From the NCBI RefSeq assembly GCF_052118845.1, contig NZ_JBQKGJ010000016.1:1-64000 (forward strand): a stretch of 64,000 bases of DNA, written 5' to 3'. The notes beneath the pieces are model-generated. The model was not told where the DNA came from. It searched no databases and saw nothing but the letters and a program-made list of their open reading frames with translations. This DNA is from Bilifractor sp002394235. Lineage in GTDB: Bacteria; Bacillota; Clostridia; Lachnospirales; Lachnospiraceae. The position numbers and the translations under genes were made by a program. Positions 1 through 8,056 of this stretch are shown piece after piece; position 1 is the first letter of the stretch; every line of letters starts with the position of its first letter.

Positions 1-1
1 T

Positions 2-58
2 CAGACCATCACTTACTTTGGCACTGCAGTTGGTTTACTTGCGGCAAATGGTCAGTAA
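2..58 (+). CDS. C-terminal fragment of an unidentified plus-strand gene
   Basis: The first bases read open in one plus frame as a short, mostly hydrophobic tail (TITYFGTAVGLLAANGQ) ending at TAA 56-58. A good plus-strand terminator follows about 50 bp later. Both facts fit the last codons of a gene that begins before the window. Too little is present to name it. A minus-strand open frame covers the same bases but looks like noise. Confidence 0.35.
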   Translation, partial: QTITYFGTAVGLLAANGQ

Positions 59-107
59 AAAGCCAGTTCTTTGCAGAGTCTGACCATCTCCAGGAAGACA
101 CTTTGTA

Positions 108-138
108 AAAAAGAGAGCCCAAAACGGGCTCTCTTTTT
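108..138 (+). terminator. Rho-independent terminator
   Basis: A 9-bp perfect stem (AGAGAGCCC pairing with GGGCTCTCT) has a short AAAAC loop. It is flanked by A's on the left and T's on the right, so it could act in both directions. It closes the partial plus-strand gene and may also catch read-through from pgi on the minus strand. Confidence 0.8.
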
Positions 139-340
139 AATAATAGGTACTTTCTCCAATTGTCTGAATCCTGATCCGGCATTTCCAGGTCCGGGATTTG
201 TATAATATGTGAACTTCCAGATATTTTACAACTAAAGCACCAGATAAAAGGTCCCGCAGCTTCACGCTGCAGAACCTTTCTGCGATAAAATATTATTATT
301 ATTCCCCGTTCCATCCACTGTCTCACAGCTTCCAGAACGC

Positions 341-510
341 CTCAGATATAAAAATCACCGTATACAGACAATGCCTTCTCAGATAACAAGAAGATCACTG
401 TATACCGACGCTGCAATCTCAGATATCGAGAAGATCCCTGTATGCAGACGCTGCAATCTCAGATATTGAGAAGATCACTGTATACAGACAGTGCGCCCTC
501 TGTATCGTGG
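341..510. repeat. 40-bp tandem repeat copying the pgi 3' end
   Basis: The motif AAGATCACTG, or a one-to-two-base variant, recurs at 351, 391, 431 and 471, an exact 40-bp period. The copy at about 459-500 is the real end of pgi (codons for SVYSDLLNI and the stop). The others lie just beyond the stop and still carry the degenerate coding tail plus stop. Since 40 is not a multiple of 3, the extra copies are not in frame with each other. Confidence 0.85.
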
Positions 511-2039
511 GCGAGTACCCGTTTTGCCAGAACCTTTCCAAGCTGTACGCCTTCCTGGTCGAAGCTGTTCACATTCCACAGGAAGCCCTGGAACATAACC
601 TTGTTCTCAAAATGTGCCAGCAGCGCGCCGAGCGTCTTCGGGCAGAGCTGATCGCCGATGATGATGCTCGACGGACGGCCGCCCTCAAAGTTCTTGTTCA
701 GGTTGTCATCCTTCTTGCCGCAGGCAAAGGCCACGATCTGTGCAGCGACATTCGCGCAGAGCTTCTGCTGGCTTGTGCTTCCCTGAATCTCCACATCCGT
801 GCCGATCTGGCTGCTGCGGAATCCGACAAACTGAAGCGGAATGATCGTCTTTCCCTGATGCAGGAGCTGATAGAAGGAATGCTGACCGTTCGTTCCCGGC
901 TCTCCGAAGATGATCGGTCCGGTCACATAGGAGACAGGCTCTCCGAAACGGTTGACGGATTTGCCGTTCGACTCCATGTCAAGCTGCTGAAGATGCGCCG
1001 GGAATCTGGAAAGTGCCTGGGAATACGGCAGAACCGCCGTAGCCGGAAGCCCGAGCACGTTGCGCTCATATACGCCGATCAGCGCATCCAGCATCGCCGC
1101 GTTCTTCCGTGGATCCTTCTCTGTCGCAAGCTTATCCTCGGCTGCCGCGCCCTCAAGGAAATCCGCAAAGACTTCCGGACCGAACGCAAGAGACAGAACA
1201 GCGCCGCCTACCGCTGAGGTGGAGGAATAACGTCCGCCGATGTAATCATCCATATAGAACGCGTCCAGATAATCGTCGCTCTTTGCCAGCGGAGATGTCT
1301 CGGAGGTAACAGCGATCATATGCTTCGCCGGATCCAGGCCCTGCTTCTTCAGCGCGTCCATGACGAAGGACTGGTTGGTCAGTGTCTCCAGAGTCGTACC
1401 GGATTTGGATACCAGGATGAAAATCGCATGTGCCACATCTGTGGAAGCCAGAACCGCTGCTGCGTCATCCGGATCTACGTTGCTGATGAACTTTGCTTCC
1501 ATCTTGAAGTTTCCGGTCTTCTTCGCCCAGTTCTCCAGGGCAATGTACATGGCGCGCGGGCCAAGATCGCTTCCGCCGATACCGATCTGTACCGCCGTGG
1601 TGAACTTCTCGCCCTTCTCATTTGTGATTTCTCCCGCATGTACCTTGTTCGCGAAATCTGCGATTCTCTTCTGCTGCTCCACATAGAAAGCTCTCTTGTC
1701 GACGCCGTCCGCTGCAACAGCATCTCCGAGCTGTCCTCTCGTCAGATGATGGAGAACCAGTCTCTTCTCTCCTGTATTGATTACCTCTCCGTTATAGAGG
1801 GCTTTATACTTTTCCGTGAGCTGTGCCTCATCCGCCAGCTTTACAAGGGCATCCAGTACGCTGCTGTCCACAGCCTTCGCCGCGTAATTGTAGGAAAGGC
1901 CTTCCGCCATCGGAATGCTGCAGCTCTTCACACGCTGCGCTCCGCTTTCACCGGACATAACCTCTGCGAGGTTCACCTTTTCTACCTTCTGCAGCTCCCC
2001 ATAAGAAGCAAGCTCATCAAGATTCTTCCAGTTGATCAT
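459..2039 (-). CDS. pgi: Glucose-6-phosphate isomerase
   Basis: Interconverts glucose 6-phosphate and fructose 6-phosphate in glycolysis and gluconeogenesis (cytosol). The 526-residue product carries the family signatures: the IGIGGSDLGPRAM segment, the phosphate-binding SKSGTTLETLTN loop, GGRYSSTSAVGG, GQHSFYQLLHQG with its conserved His, and the C-terminal NSFDQEGVQLGK with the catalytic Lys. The start at 2039 (protein begins MINWKNLDEL) is chosen because AAGGAGGAAT lies seven bases upstream. The open frame runs 33 codons further, but that part is low-complexity and lacks a ribosome site. The gene stands alone, and its last 12 codons are the source of the 40-bp repeat array that follows. 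Function is secure from family motifs. Confidence 0.97.
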   Translation of the reverse strand: MINWKNLDELASYGELQKVEKVNLAEVMSGESGAQRVKSCSIPMAEGLSYNYAAKAVDSSVLDALVKLADEAQLTEKYKALYNGEVINTGEKRLVLHHLTRGQLGDAVAADGVDKRAFYVEQQKRIADFANKVHAGEITNEKGEKFTTAVQIGIGGSDLGPRAMYIALENWAKKTGNFKMEAKFISNVDPDDAAAVLASTDVAHAIFILVSKSGTTLETLTNQSFVMDALKKQGLDPAKHMIAVTSETSPLAKSDDYLDAFYMDDYIGGRYSSTSAVGGAVLSLAFGPEVFADFLEGAAAEDKLATEKDPRKNAAMLDALIGVYERNVLGLPATAVLPYSQALSRFPAHLQQLDMESNGKSVNRFGEPVSYVTGPIIFGEPGTNGQHSFYQLLHQGKTIIPLQFVGFRSSQIGTDVEIQGSTSQQKLCANVAAQIVAFACGKKDDNLNKNFEGGRPSSIIIGDQLCPKTLGALLAHFENKVMFQGFLWNVNSFDQEGVQLGKVLAKRVLAHDTEGALSVYSDLLNI

Positions 2040-2156
2040 TTCTGATTCCTCCTTGAAAAAACAGATAAAACGCGCTTTGCGGATTCTGTCCCGCTGTCGC
2101 AGCGCCTGCGCACACGGCCGCAAGCCGGCCGGATGCATCTCACTGTTCGCGTTGAC

Positions 2157-2275
2157 CTTTATGCGGGCTCTGCCCGCGTCTCAGCCTTTATACGGATCAT
2201 GCCCGCGTCACAATCTTTATACGGATCATGTCCGCAGCACAATCTTTATACGGATCATGTCTGCGTCTCAATATG
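2157..2275. repeat. 29-bp tandem repeat, four copies
   Basis: CTTTATACGGATCATG-type units start at 2157, 2186, 2215 and 2244, a strict 29-bp period. They sit in the spacer upstream of pgi. The copies abut with no spacer between them, so this is not a CRISPR array. Confidence 0.8.
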
Positions 2276-2323
2276 CATAAAGGCATTGCCACTATCATAA
2301 CATAACGTCCGAAACGAAACAAT

Positions 2324-2377
2324 TGCCAACTTCACCGCTCCGCACATCCATGCCAACTTCACCGCTCCGCACATCCA
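2324..2377. repeat. 27-bp direct duplication
   Basis: Two almost identical 27-bp copies of a unit beginning TGCCAACTTCACCGCTCCGC stand back to back. This is the second of three unrelated small arrays in the same 0.5-kb spacer between pgi and the chemotaxis-like fusion gene. Confidence 0.8.
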
Positions 2378-2400
2378 TGTTAAATGAATCTGCTGCACTC

Positions 2401-2515
2401 TGCTCCGGCCATTCCCAAATGAGCTGCCATTACCCCGCTCCGGCCATTCCCAAATGAGCTGCCATTACCCTGCTCCGACCATTCGCAAATGAGCTTACAC
2501 ATTTCTGCTCCGACG
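2401..2515. repeat. 35-bp tandem repeat downstream of the CheB/CheR fusion
   Basis: Units beginning GCTCCGGCCATTCCCAAATG recur at 2402, 2437, 2472 and 2507. Read on the minus strand each unit contains GGTAAT followed by a TCATTTGG-like stretch. This resembles the end of the upstream gene, where GGTAAT holds the TAA stop and TCATATGG follows. The array is therefore probably derived from the gene's 3' end. Confidence 0.75.
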
Positions 2516-2537
2516 GGTCTCAAGGTCTCCATATGAA

Positions 2538-5500
2538 TTACCGGTCCTTCGTCATCTCACGCTCCAGAACCCGGAACAGTTCTCCGGTGTCGATCGGCTT
2601 CGCCACTCTCGCGTTCATTCCGTTCTCATAGCACTCCTCATCCGCCCGGTCGTAAACATCCGCCGACAGCGCGATGATCGGGATCTTCTGTGCCCATCCA
2701 TTCTTCAGTTCGCGGATCTTGCGGGCGCATTCAAAGCCGTCCATCACAGGCATCCGGAGATCCATGAGCACAACGTCATATTTCGGACCGTTCTTCAGAG
2801 ACGCCTTGAATTTCTCAAGCGCATTTCTGCCGTTCTCCGCATGATCCGCCACAAGCCCGTTCCACTCCAGAATGTGCATGATGACCTCCGCGTTGATCTG
2901 ATTGTCCTCAACCACAAGCACCCGTTTTCCCTTCAGGTTCCTGATATCATAGTCCTTCTTCTCCGCCCGGCGCATCAGCTTCCTCTGGTCCTCGCTCGCG
3001 ATATCATAAGCAAGCTTCACGGTAAATTCCGTGCCTTTTCCTACCTCGGACCTGCAGTCAATTGTTCCTCCGAGGAGGTTGATCAGCCTGCGGCTGATGA
3101 ACAGGCCCAGGCCTGTTCCCTCCCGGTTCCTCGACTGAGCGGCGCTGTCCTGTTCAAACGGCAGATACATCTTTGGCAGGAATTCCCTGCTGATTCCAAT
3201 TCCGGTATCCTTGATCCGGTAGGTGTGCTCCACCCGTCCCTCGGCGAGATAAACGACATCTACCATGAGTGAGACGTCACCGCCCTTCTCGGTAAATTTG
3301 ACGGCATTTCCCAGGAGGTTCACCAGGATTCTCGCGACATGATCAACGTCCATCATGATCACTTCGTTCTTGCAGTTGCTGATCTCGAAGTGATAATGGA
3401 TTCCGGCGCTCCTGGCCTTTTCCTCGATGATCGTGTTCACCTCTTCGAAGACGTCCTTCTCATGCACCACATCATATTCGCTGACCACCTTTCCGGCATC
3501 CAGCTTGCTCGTCTCAAGCACCTCGTTGATCAGACTCAGAAGATACCGGCCAGAGCTCTGCATCTTCTCCAGATTCTCACGGACGGGATCCGACATTTTC
3601 TCCTTTGTGAGCGTCAGCTCCAGAAGGCCCAGAATCGTCGTAAGCGGTGTCCTCATGTCGTGGCTCATGCGGGACAGGAAGTTTTCCTTCTCCTGACTCG
3701 TTTTCGCGGCAATCCGCAGCGCCTCACTGATTTCCTCGAGCTGCTGCTCGTCGTTGATCTGCTTGGTGAGATCCACAAACGTGATGACCAGTCCTCTGAG
3801 ATTTTTCTTCTGTTCCCGGTCCTTTCCCGCGTTCCGCTTGTTCTTCTCGGTGTTACCCTTCAGATTCTCCGTCTCGGCCCCCGGATCATCCTCCTGCTCC
3901 TTCGACACACGGTACGGCGCGATACGGATCAGATAGGTCTTCCCGGTCACAGACGTCGTCTCACATTCCACGGTTTCCATGGTATTCAGAACCTTCCGGG
4001 ACAGATCCATCAGATTGATGGAGGAAAAATTATACGCGATGTACTGCAGCGATCTTCCGACATCCTGCTCCGCCACGTTGAATTCCGAGGCGATATATTC
4101 CGTGAATTTACGGATATTCATATCCCGATCCACCATCATGATTCCGATCAGCGTGGTGGACAGGAAATTTGCCATATCGTTATTGACGGCCGCGATCTCG
4201 GATACCTTGGACTGATACTCCGAGTTCACGGTATACAGCTCTTCATTGACCGACTGCAGCTCTTCATTCGAGCTCTGAAGCTCCTCATTTGAGGTCAGAA
4301 GCTCCTCGTTCGCGGCCTGCAGCTCCGCATTCACGGACTCGAGCTCCATCACGGTCTGATGAAGGCTGTCCTGGGTAACCCGCAGATCCTTCTCCAGATC
4401 CGAGATCCGGTTCGCCGCCGCTGTGTCGATATCATATTTTTCCACAGGTCCCGTGATCTTCCGGTCCGAACGGATGAAAGCAACCGCCGTGTAGCCGGTT
4501 TTCGCCCCGGTCTTGTCCGTGACCGGAAGCGCGACAACCGTGATATTCTCAGGTTCCTTATCCAGCTTTACCGGTATGTGATCATAGGCCACCCGCTTCC
4601 CGGTAACCCGCGCCTTTTTCAGGGCGGTCGAAAAGGCAATCTTCAGATCCTGACGCAGCAGGAGAAAAATATCGAGCGTCGCGGTTCCCGCGGGAATCGT
4701 GAGAAATCTGCTGCAGTCTCCGTAGGAATGTCTCAGCTCATTGTTCGTATCGACCACGACACAGGCCGGCATCAGAGACTCCAGAACCCTCGTGTCCAGC
4801 TCGCGGCCCGGATACTCGGCGCTGCTCTTCCCGTGACTGCGGATGTTGTCCGGCAGTTCCAGATTATCCTCCACTCCCTGCATCGAATACGGGATTCTCG
4901 CATGGGAGGGCTTTCTGCCGGCGGCATTGTGTATAAAGATCTTCTCGTTGGAGCAGACGGTCCGGAACACATCCGAGTACTCCCCTACCGATTCCGATTT
5001 TCCAAGGAACAGGTATCCGCCATCATTCAGCGCGATGTGAAAGATCGAAAACAGATTTTTCTGAAGAACCGACTGGAAATAGATCAGCAGATTCCGGCAG
5101 CTGATCAGGTTCAGCCTGCCGAAGGGCGGATCCTGAAATACATTGTGCTGCGCGAACACGATCATCGTCCGGATATCATGATTCACCACATACTTCGAGC
5201 CCTTCCTTGTAAAAAAGCGGCTCAGACGGCTGACGCTGACATCCTCGATTATATTCTCTCCGTACACGCCTCTTCCCGCAAAGGTAATCGAATCCGCGTC
5301 CAGATCTGTGGCAAAGATCTTCACATCTCTGCGGAGATTCAGCTCCTCCATGACCTCCGCAAAGAGGATTGCGATGGAATACGCCTCCTCACCGGTGGAA
5401 CAGCCCGCCACCCACACACGGATCTGGTCTGCCTTCTTCCCGTTCTGCACGATGTCCTTGATCACCCGCTGCTTCAGCACCTCGAAGAACTCGGGATCCC

Positions 5501-6347
5501 GGAAGAAGGAGGTCACACCGATCAGCACCTCCTTAGCGAGCGTTTTTGCCTCCTCCTGATTTTCCTTCAGATACTGAACATAGCTCTGAAGGTTCCTGCA
5601 GTGCGTTACCACGATCCGCCTCTCGATCCGGCGGAGGATCGTCGTCTGTTTGTAATAGGTGTAATTCGTGTTCGTGACGCTCTTCAGAATCGAGAATACC
5701 TGCGACATCAGGTCTCCGTCCGTCAGCTGCATCTTCCCATTGGACAGATTGATCGAGGAAGAGATGTGTGCCATCTCCTTCGCGATTGCGTCCGGCCCCA
5801 GAATCAGGTCCACGAATCCCGTCGCAATGGCATTTCTCGGCATGCCGTCAAATTTTGCCGTCTCCGGATTCTGCACGATAATCATGCCGTTCTGCTCCTT
5901 GATCGAACGGATGCCGTTGGTTCCGTCCGATCCGGTTCCCGACAGGATCACCGCGACTGCCCGGTTCTCATACGCAATTGCCAGCGACCGGAAGAAAATG
6001 TCGATCGGATGGTTGATCAGGGCATGATTGTACTCCTTCAGGTGTAAAACGTCCGAAGTAATTTCAATATTATATTTCGGAGGCAGGAGATAGATGTTAT
6101 TCCTCTTTACCTGCATACCGTCTCTGGCTTCCTGCACCGGAAGCGCGGAATACTTGCTCAGAATCTCCCCGAGCAGACTCTTGTGATCCGGCGACAGATG
6201 CTGGATGATGACAAATGCCATGCCGGTATCCTTCGGAAGAAATGTCAGAAACTGCTGAAGCGCTTCCAGACCGCCTGCCGAGGCACCGATACCTACCACA
6301 CAGCTTGGCTGGACCTCCATTGGAATTTTCATATCATCAATATCCAT
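2538..6347 (-). CDS. CheB-CheR-PAS-histidine kinase-receiver hybrid sensor
   Basis: A 1269-residue signalling protein. Order: CheB methylesterase domain (about 14-190; catalytic Ser23 in GIGASAGG, His50, and Asp in GTGSDG), CheR methyltransferase (about 215-480; SAM motif VAGCSTGEEAYS), a PAS-like region, a long Glu/Asn-rich coiled coil (about 645-735, repeated NEEL units), a second PAS-like region, HisKA with His896 in MSHDMRTP, an ATPase domain (GTGLGLFISRR) and a receiver with Asp1196 in MDLRMPVMDG. The start at 6347 follows GGGAGG. No flagellar, MCP or che genes are nearby, so a non-chemotactic phosphorelay is likely. No membrane segment is seen, so it is cytoplasmic. Domain calls are solid; input and output are unknown. 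Confidence 0.92.
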   Translation of the reverse strand: MDIDDMKIPMEVQPSCVVGIGASAGGLEALQQFLTFLPKDTGMAFVIIQHLSPDHKSLLGEILSKYSALPVQEARDGMQVKRNNIYLLPPKYNIEITSDVLHLKEYNHALINHPIDIFFRSLAIAYENRAVAVILSGTGSDGTNGIRSIKEQNGMIIVQNPETAKFDGMPRNAIATGFVDLILGPDAIAKEMAHISSSINLSNGKMQLTDGDLMSQVFSILKSVTNTNYTYYKQTTILRRIERRIVVTHCRNLQSYVQYLKENQEEAKTLAKEVLIGVTSFFRDPEFFEVLKQRVIKDIVQNGKKADQIRVWVAGCSTGEEAYSIAILFAEVMEELNLRRDVKIFATDLDADSITFAGRGVYGENIIEDVSVSRLSRFFTRKGSKYVVNHDIRTMIVFAQHNVFQDPPFGRLNLISCRNLLIYFQSVLQKNLFSIFHIALNDGGYLFLGKSESVGEYSDVFRTVCSNEKIFIHNAAGRKPSHARIPYSMQGVEDNLELPDNIRSHGKSSAEYPGRELDTRVLESLMPACVVVDTNNELRHSYGDCSRFLTIPAGTATLDIFLLLRQDLKIAFSTALKKARVTGKRVAYDHIPVKLDKEPENITVVALPVTDKTGAKTGYTAVAFIRSDRKITGPVEKYDIDTAAANRISDLEKDLRVTQDSLHQTVMELESVNAELQAANEELLTSNEELQSSNEELQSVNEELYTVNSEYQSKVSEIAAVNNDMANFLSTTLIGIMMVDRDMNIRKFTEYIASEFNVAEQDVGRSLQYIAYNFSSINLMDLSRKVLNTMETVECETTSVTGKTYLIRIAPYRVSKEQEDDPGAETENLKGNTEKNKRNAGKDREQKKNLRGLVITFVDLTKQINDEQQLEEISEALRIAAKTSQEKENFLSRMSHDMRTPLTTILGLLELTLTKEKMSDPVRENLEKMQSSGRYLLSLINEVLETSKLDAGKVVSEYDVVHEKDVFEEVNTIIEEKARSAGIHYHFEISNCKNEVIMMDVDHVARILVNLLGNAVKFTEKGGDVSLMVDVVYLAEGRVEHTYRIKDTGIGISREFLPKMYLPFEQDSAAQSRNREGTGLGLFISRRLINLLGGTIDCRSEVGKGTEFTVKLAYDIASEDQRKLMRRAEKKDYDIRNLKGKRVLVVEDNQINAEVIMHILEWNGLVADHAENGRNALEKFKASLKNGPKYDVVLMDLRMPVMDGFECARKIRELKNGWAQKIPIIALSADVYDRADEECYENGMNARVAKPIDTGELFRVLEREMTKDR

Positions 6348-6464
6348 GCGCACCTCCCTCAGACTGCGCGAAAGAATCCATTTTCTCATGAACGTTCTGC
6401 GCAAAAAAAACGGCAGACTCTTATGTTTTTATATTACATCATTTTCCGGGTGTTGTCTCGACAT

Positions 6465-6700
6465 TTAATAAGTCCCCGCGTCACTTCGCTGCTTCGCAGC
6501 TTTCGTGCCGCTAACAGGTATGAGCATTCTCGCGGTGTTTCACACCGCTCCATGCTGCAAAAGTGGGCGGCGCAACGTGTATAAGCTACGGATTGCTCCG
6601 TGCTGCGCACTCTCGCAATCCTGCAGGCATAAGCACTTTCGTGCCGCTTACGCGTCACTTCGTGCTTATACCTGTTGCCTTCGAAATCGCATCCAGTCTC
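6465..6700. repeat. Dispersed intergenic repeat, copy A (compound)
   Basis: A 0.4-kb gene-free spacer rich in short inverted and direct repeats. On the minus strand it includes GCACGGAGCAATCCG followed by AGCTTATACACGTTG, matching copies near 29400 and 44660. On the plus strand a motif like CTTTCGTGCCGCTTACGCG appears twice and again near 37990. Open frames here are accidental. Confidence 0.6.
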
Positions 6701-6756
6701 TTACGCGCGCTTCGCGTGCGACGAGTCCTGTCTGCGTTTTCGAAGAGCTTATACAT

Positions 6757-6824
6757 TAAAAGTGCTCTAAGTGATTTTTCCCGAATCATGACAAAACTCA
6801 TGATGGAAAAGTCACTTAGAGCAC
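6757..6824 (-). terminator. Long-stem terminator of the monosaccharide transporter operon
   Basis: A 13-bp perfect outer stem (GTGCTCTAAGTGA at 6762 with its complement ending 6824) encloses a second inverted repeat, ATCATGA/TCATGAT. On the minus strand the hairpin is followed by TTTT. It lies just after the mmsB stop. Confidence 0.75.
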
Positions 6825-6861
6825 ATGACACCTGTCTTATTTCTTTATGTTCTTAGAAGCT

Positions 6862-8019
6862 TTATGATTTTCCTGTCTTGTGGTTGGATACAACATCGAA
6901 GATAACTGCTGCGAGGAGTACTGCTCCCTTGACGATGTACTGGTACTGATCCGGAAGACCCAGGATGGACATACCCATGTTGATGACGCCGAGGAGGATG
7001 GCTCCGACCATGACTCCCGGAACTGTTCCGGATCCGCCGTATGCGGAAGCGCCGCCGATGAAGCAGGATGCGATGGCATCCATCTCATAGGAGTTGCCCA
7101 TGTTGCCGTCTACCGATCCGATTCTCGCTCCGACCAGAAGTCCGGAGAGACCTGCGAGTATAGACATCAGGAAGTATGCCCAGAAGTAGACCTTCCGGGG
7201 ATCAATGCCGGAGAGCTTGGTGGCCTTCTCATTTCCGCCGACTGCGTAGAAGTAACGGCCGAACACGGTCTGGCTTGTAAGGAACGCGAAAATAACGACA
7301 ACCGCCAGAATCCACAGAACCATCACCGGAATTCCCTTGTATCCCATCAGACGGCTACTGTATGCAATAATCAATACATCAAATACTACGATACGGATAA
7401 TCGTTGCGCGAAGGGTTGCCACCTGATATCCTTCTTTGGCCTTTTTCGCGCGGTTCGTAATCATGAAGATCGTAAGCGCGATCGAAATAATAATTCCGAC
7501 AATCAATGCGGAAATACACTTCTTGTTGCTGTCAACGCCGGGAATCTGAATGTAGGATGTGAACAGATTCAGGAATCCGGGGTTCATGATTGCGATGGTC
7601 TTCGAATCCAAAATGACACGCGCGATTCCGCGGAACAGGAACATGCCTGCCAGCGTGCAGATGAACGGCGGGATATGAATATATCCGATGAGCCATCCCT
7701 GCCACAGACCAATGACTGCGGCAATTACCATAGAAATCAGAATCGCGAGTCCGGGAGCCGCGCCGAGATCCAGCATCTTGGCTGCTGCCGCCGCGGAGAG
7801 GCAGAGTGTAGAACCTACGGAAAGGTCTACGTTACCGCCGGTCAGGATACACAAAAGCATACCGCAGGCCATGATCAGGACGTAGGCGTTCTGCAGAAGC
7901 AGGTTGGAAATATTCTGTGAGTAGATCAGCCGTCCGCCGGTCAGGGCTGTGAAGAAAATAAATACGATGACCAGAGCGAAGACCATGGTGTATTTTTTCA
8001 AGAATGCACTAACTTTCAT
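6862..8019 (-). CDS. mmsB: Monosaccharide ABC transporter, permease (MmsB/XylH type)
   Basis: Membrane subunit of a CUT2-family sugar importer. The 385-residue protein is hydrophobic throughout with about ten predicted membrane spans. It has the family-typical LTGGNVDLSVGS segment after the second or third span and GGASAYGGSGTVPG near the C-terminus, a motif shared by RbsC/XylH/MmsB proteins. The start at 8019 has GGAGG seven bases upstream. It is the last gene of a three-gene minus-strand operon (binding protein, ATPase, permease), 37 bp after the ATPase gene and followed by a strong hairpin. Pairing with a ChvE-like binding protein favours the multiple-monosaccharide type over a xylose-only system. 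The exact sugar is not readable from sequence. Confidence 0.92.
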   Translation of the reverse strand: MKVSAFLKKYTMVFALVIVFIFFTALTGGRLIYSQNISNLLLQNAYVLIMACGMLLCILTGGNVDLSVGSTLCLSAAAAAKMLDLGAAPGLAILISMVIAAVIGLWQGWLIGYIHIPPFICTLAGMFLFRGIARVILDSKTIAIMNPGFLNLFTSYIQIPGVDSNKKCISALIVGIIISIALTIFMITNRAKKAKEGYQVATLRATIIRIVVFDVLIIAYSSRLMGYKGIPVMVLWILAVVVIFAFLTSQTVFGRYFYAVGGNEKATKLSGIDPRKVYFWAYFLMSILAGLSGLLVGARIGSVDGNMGNSYEMDAIASCFIGGASAYGGSGTVPGVMVGAILLGVINMGMSILGLPDQYQYIVKGAVLLAAVIFDVVSNHKTGKS

Positions 8020-8056
8020 TTGATAGCCTCCATAACGATAGAATTGCGATATGATA

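Noticed and set aside
9..326. 105-codon minus-strand ORF at the window start
   Set aside because: It crosses a terminator hairpin, has unusual composition and lacks a ribosome site.
2157..2515. Regular 27-35-bp repeats that could suggest a CRISPR array
   Set aside because: Units abut directly with no unique spacers, copy number is 2-4, and no cas genes are present.
4359..6047. 562-codon plus-strand ORF antisense to the CheB/CheR fusion
   Set aside because: It is a GC-driven shadow: Arg/His/Ile-rich, no motif, no ribosome site, opposite a clear gene.
6434..6856. Several ORFs in the spacer before the transporter terminator
   Set aside because: They lie in the dispersed repeat and have the Arg/Cys/Ser-rich composition of translated repeats.
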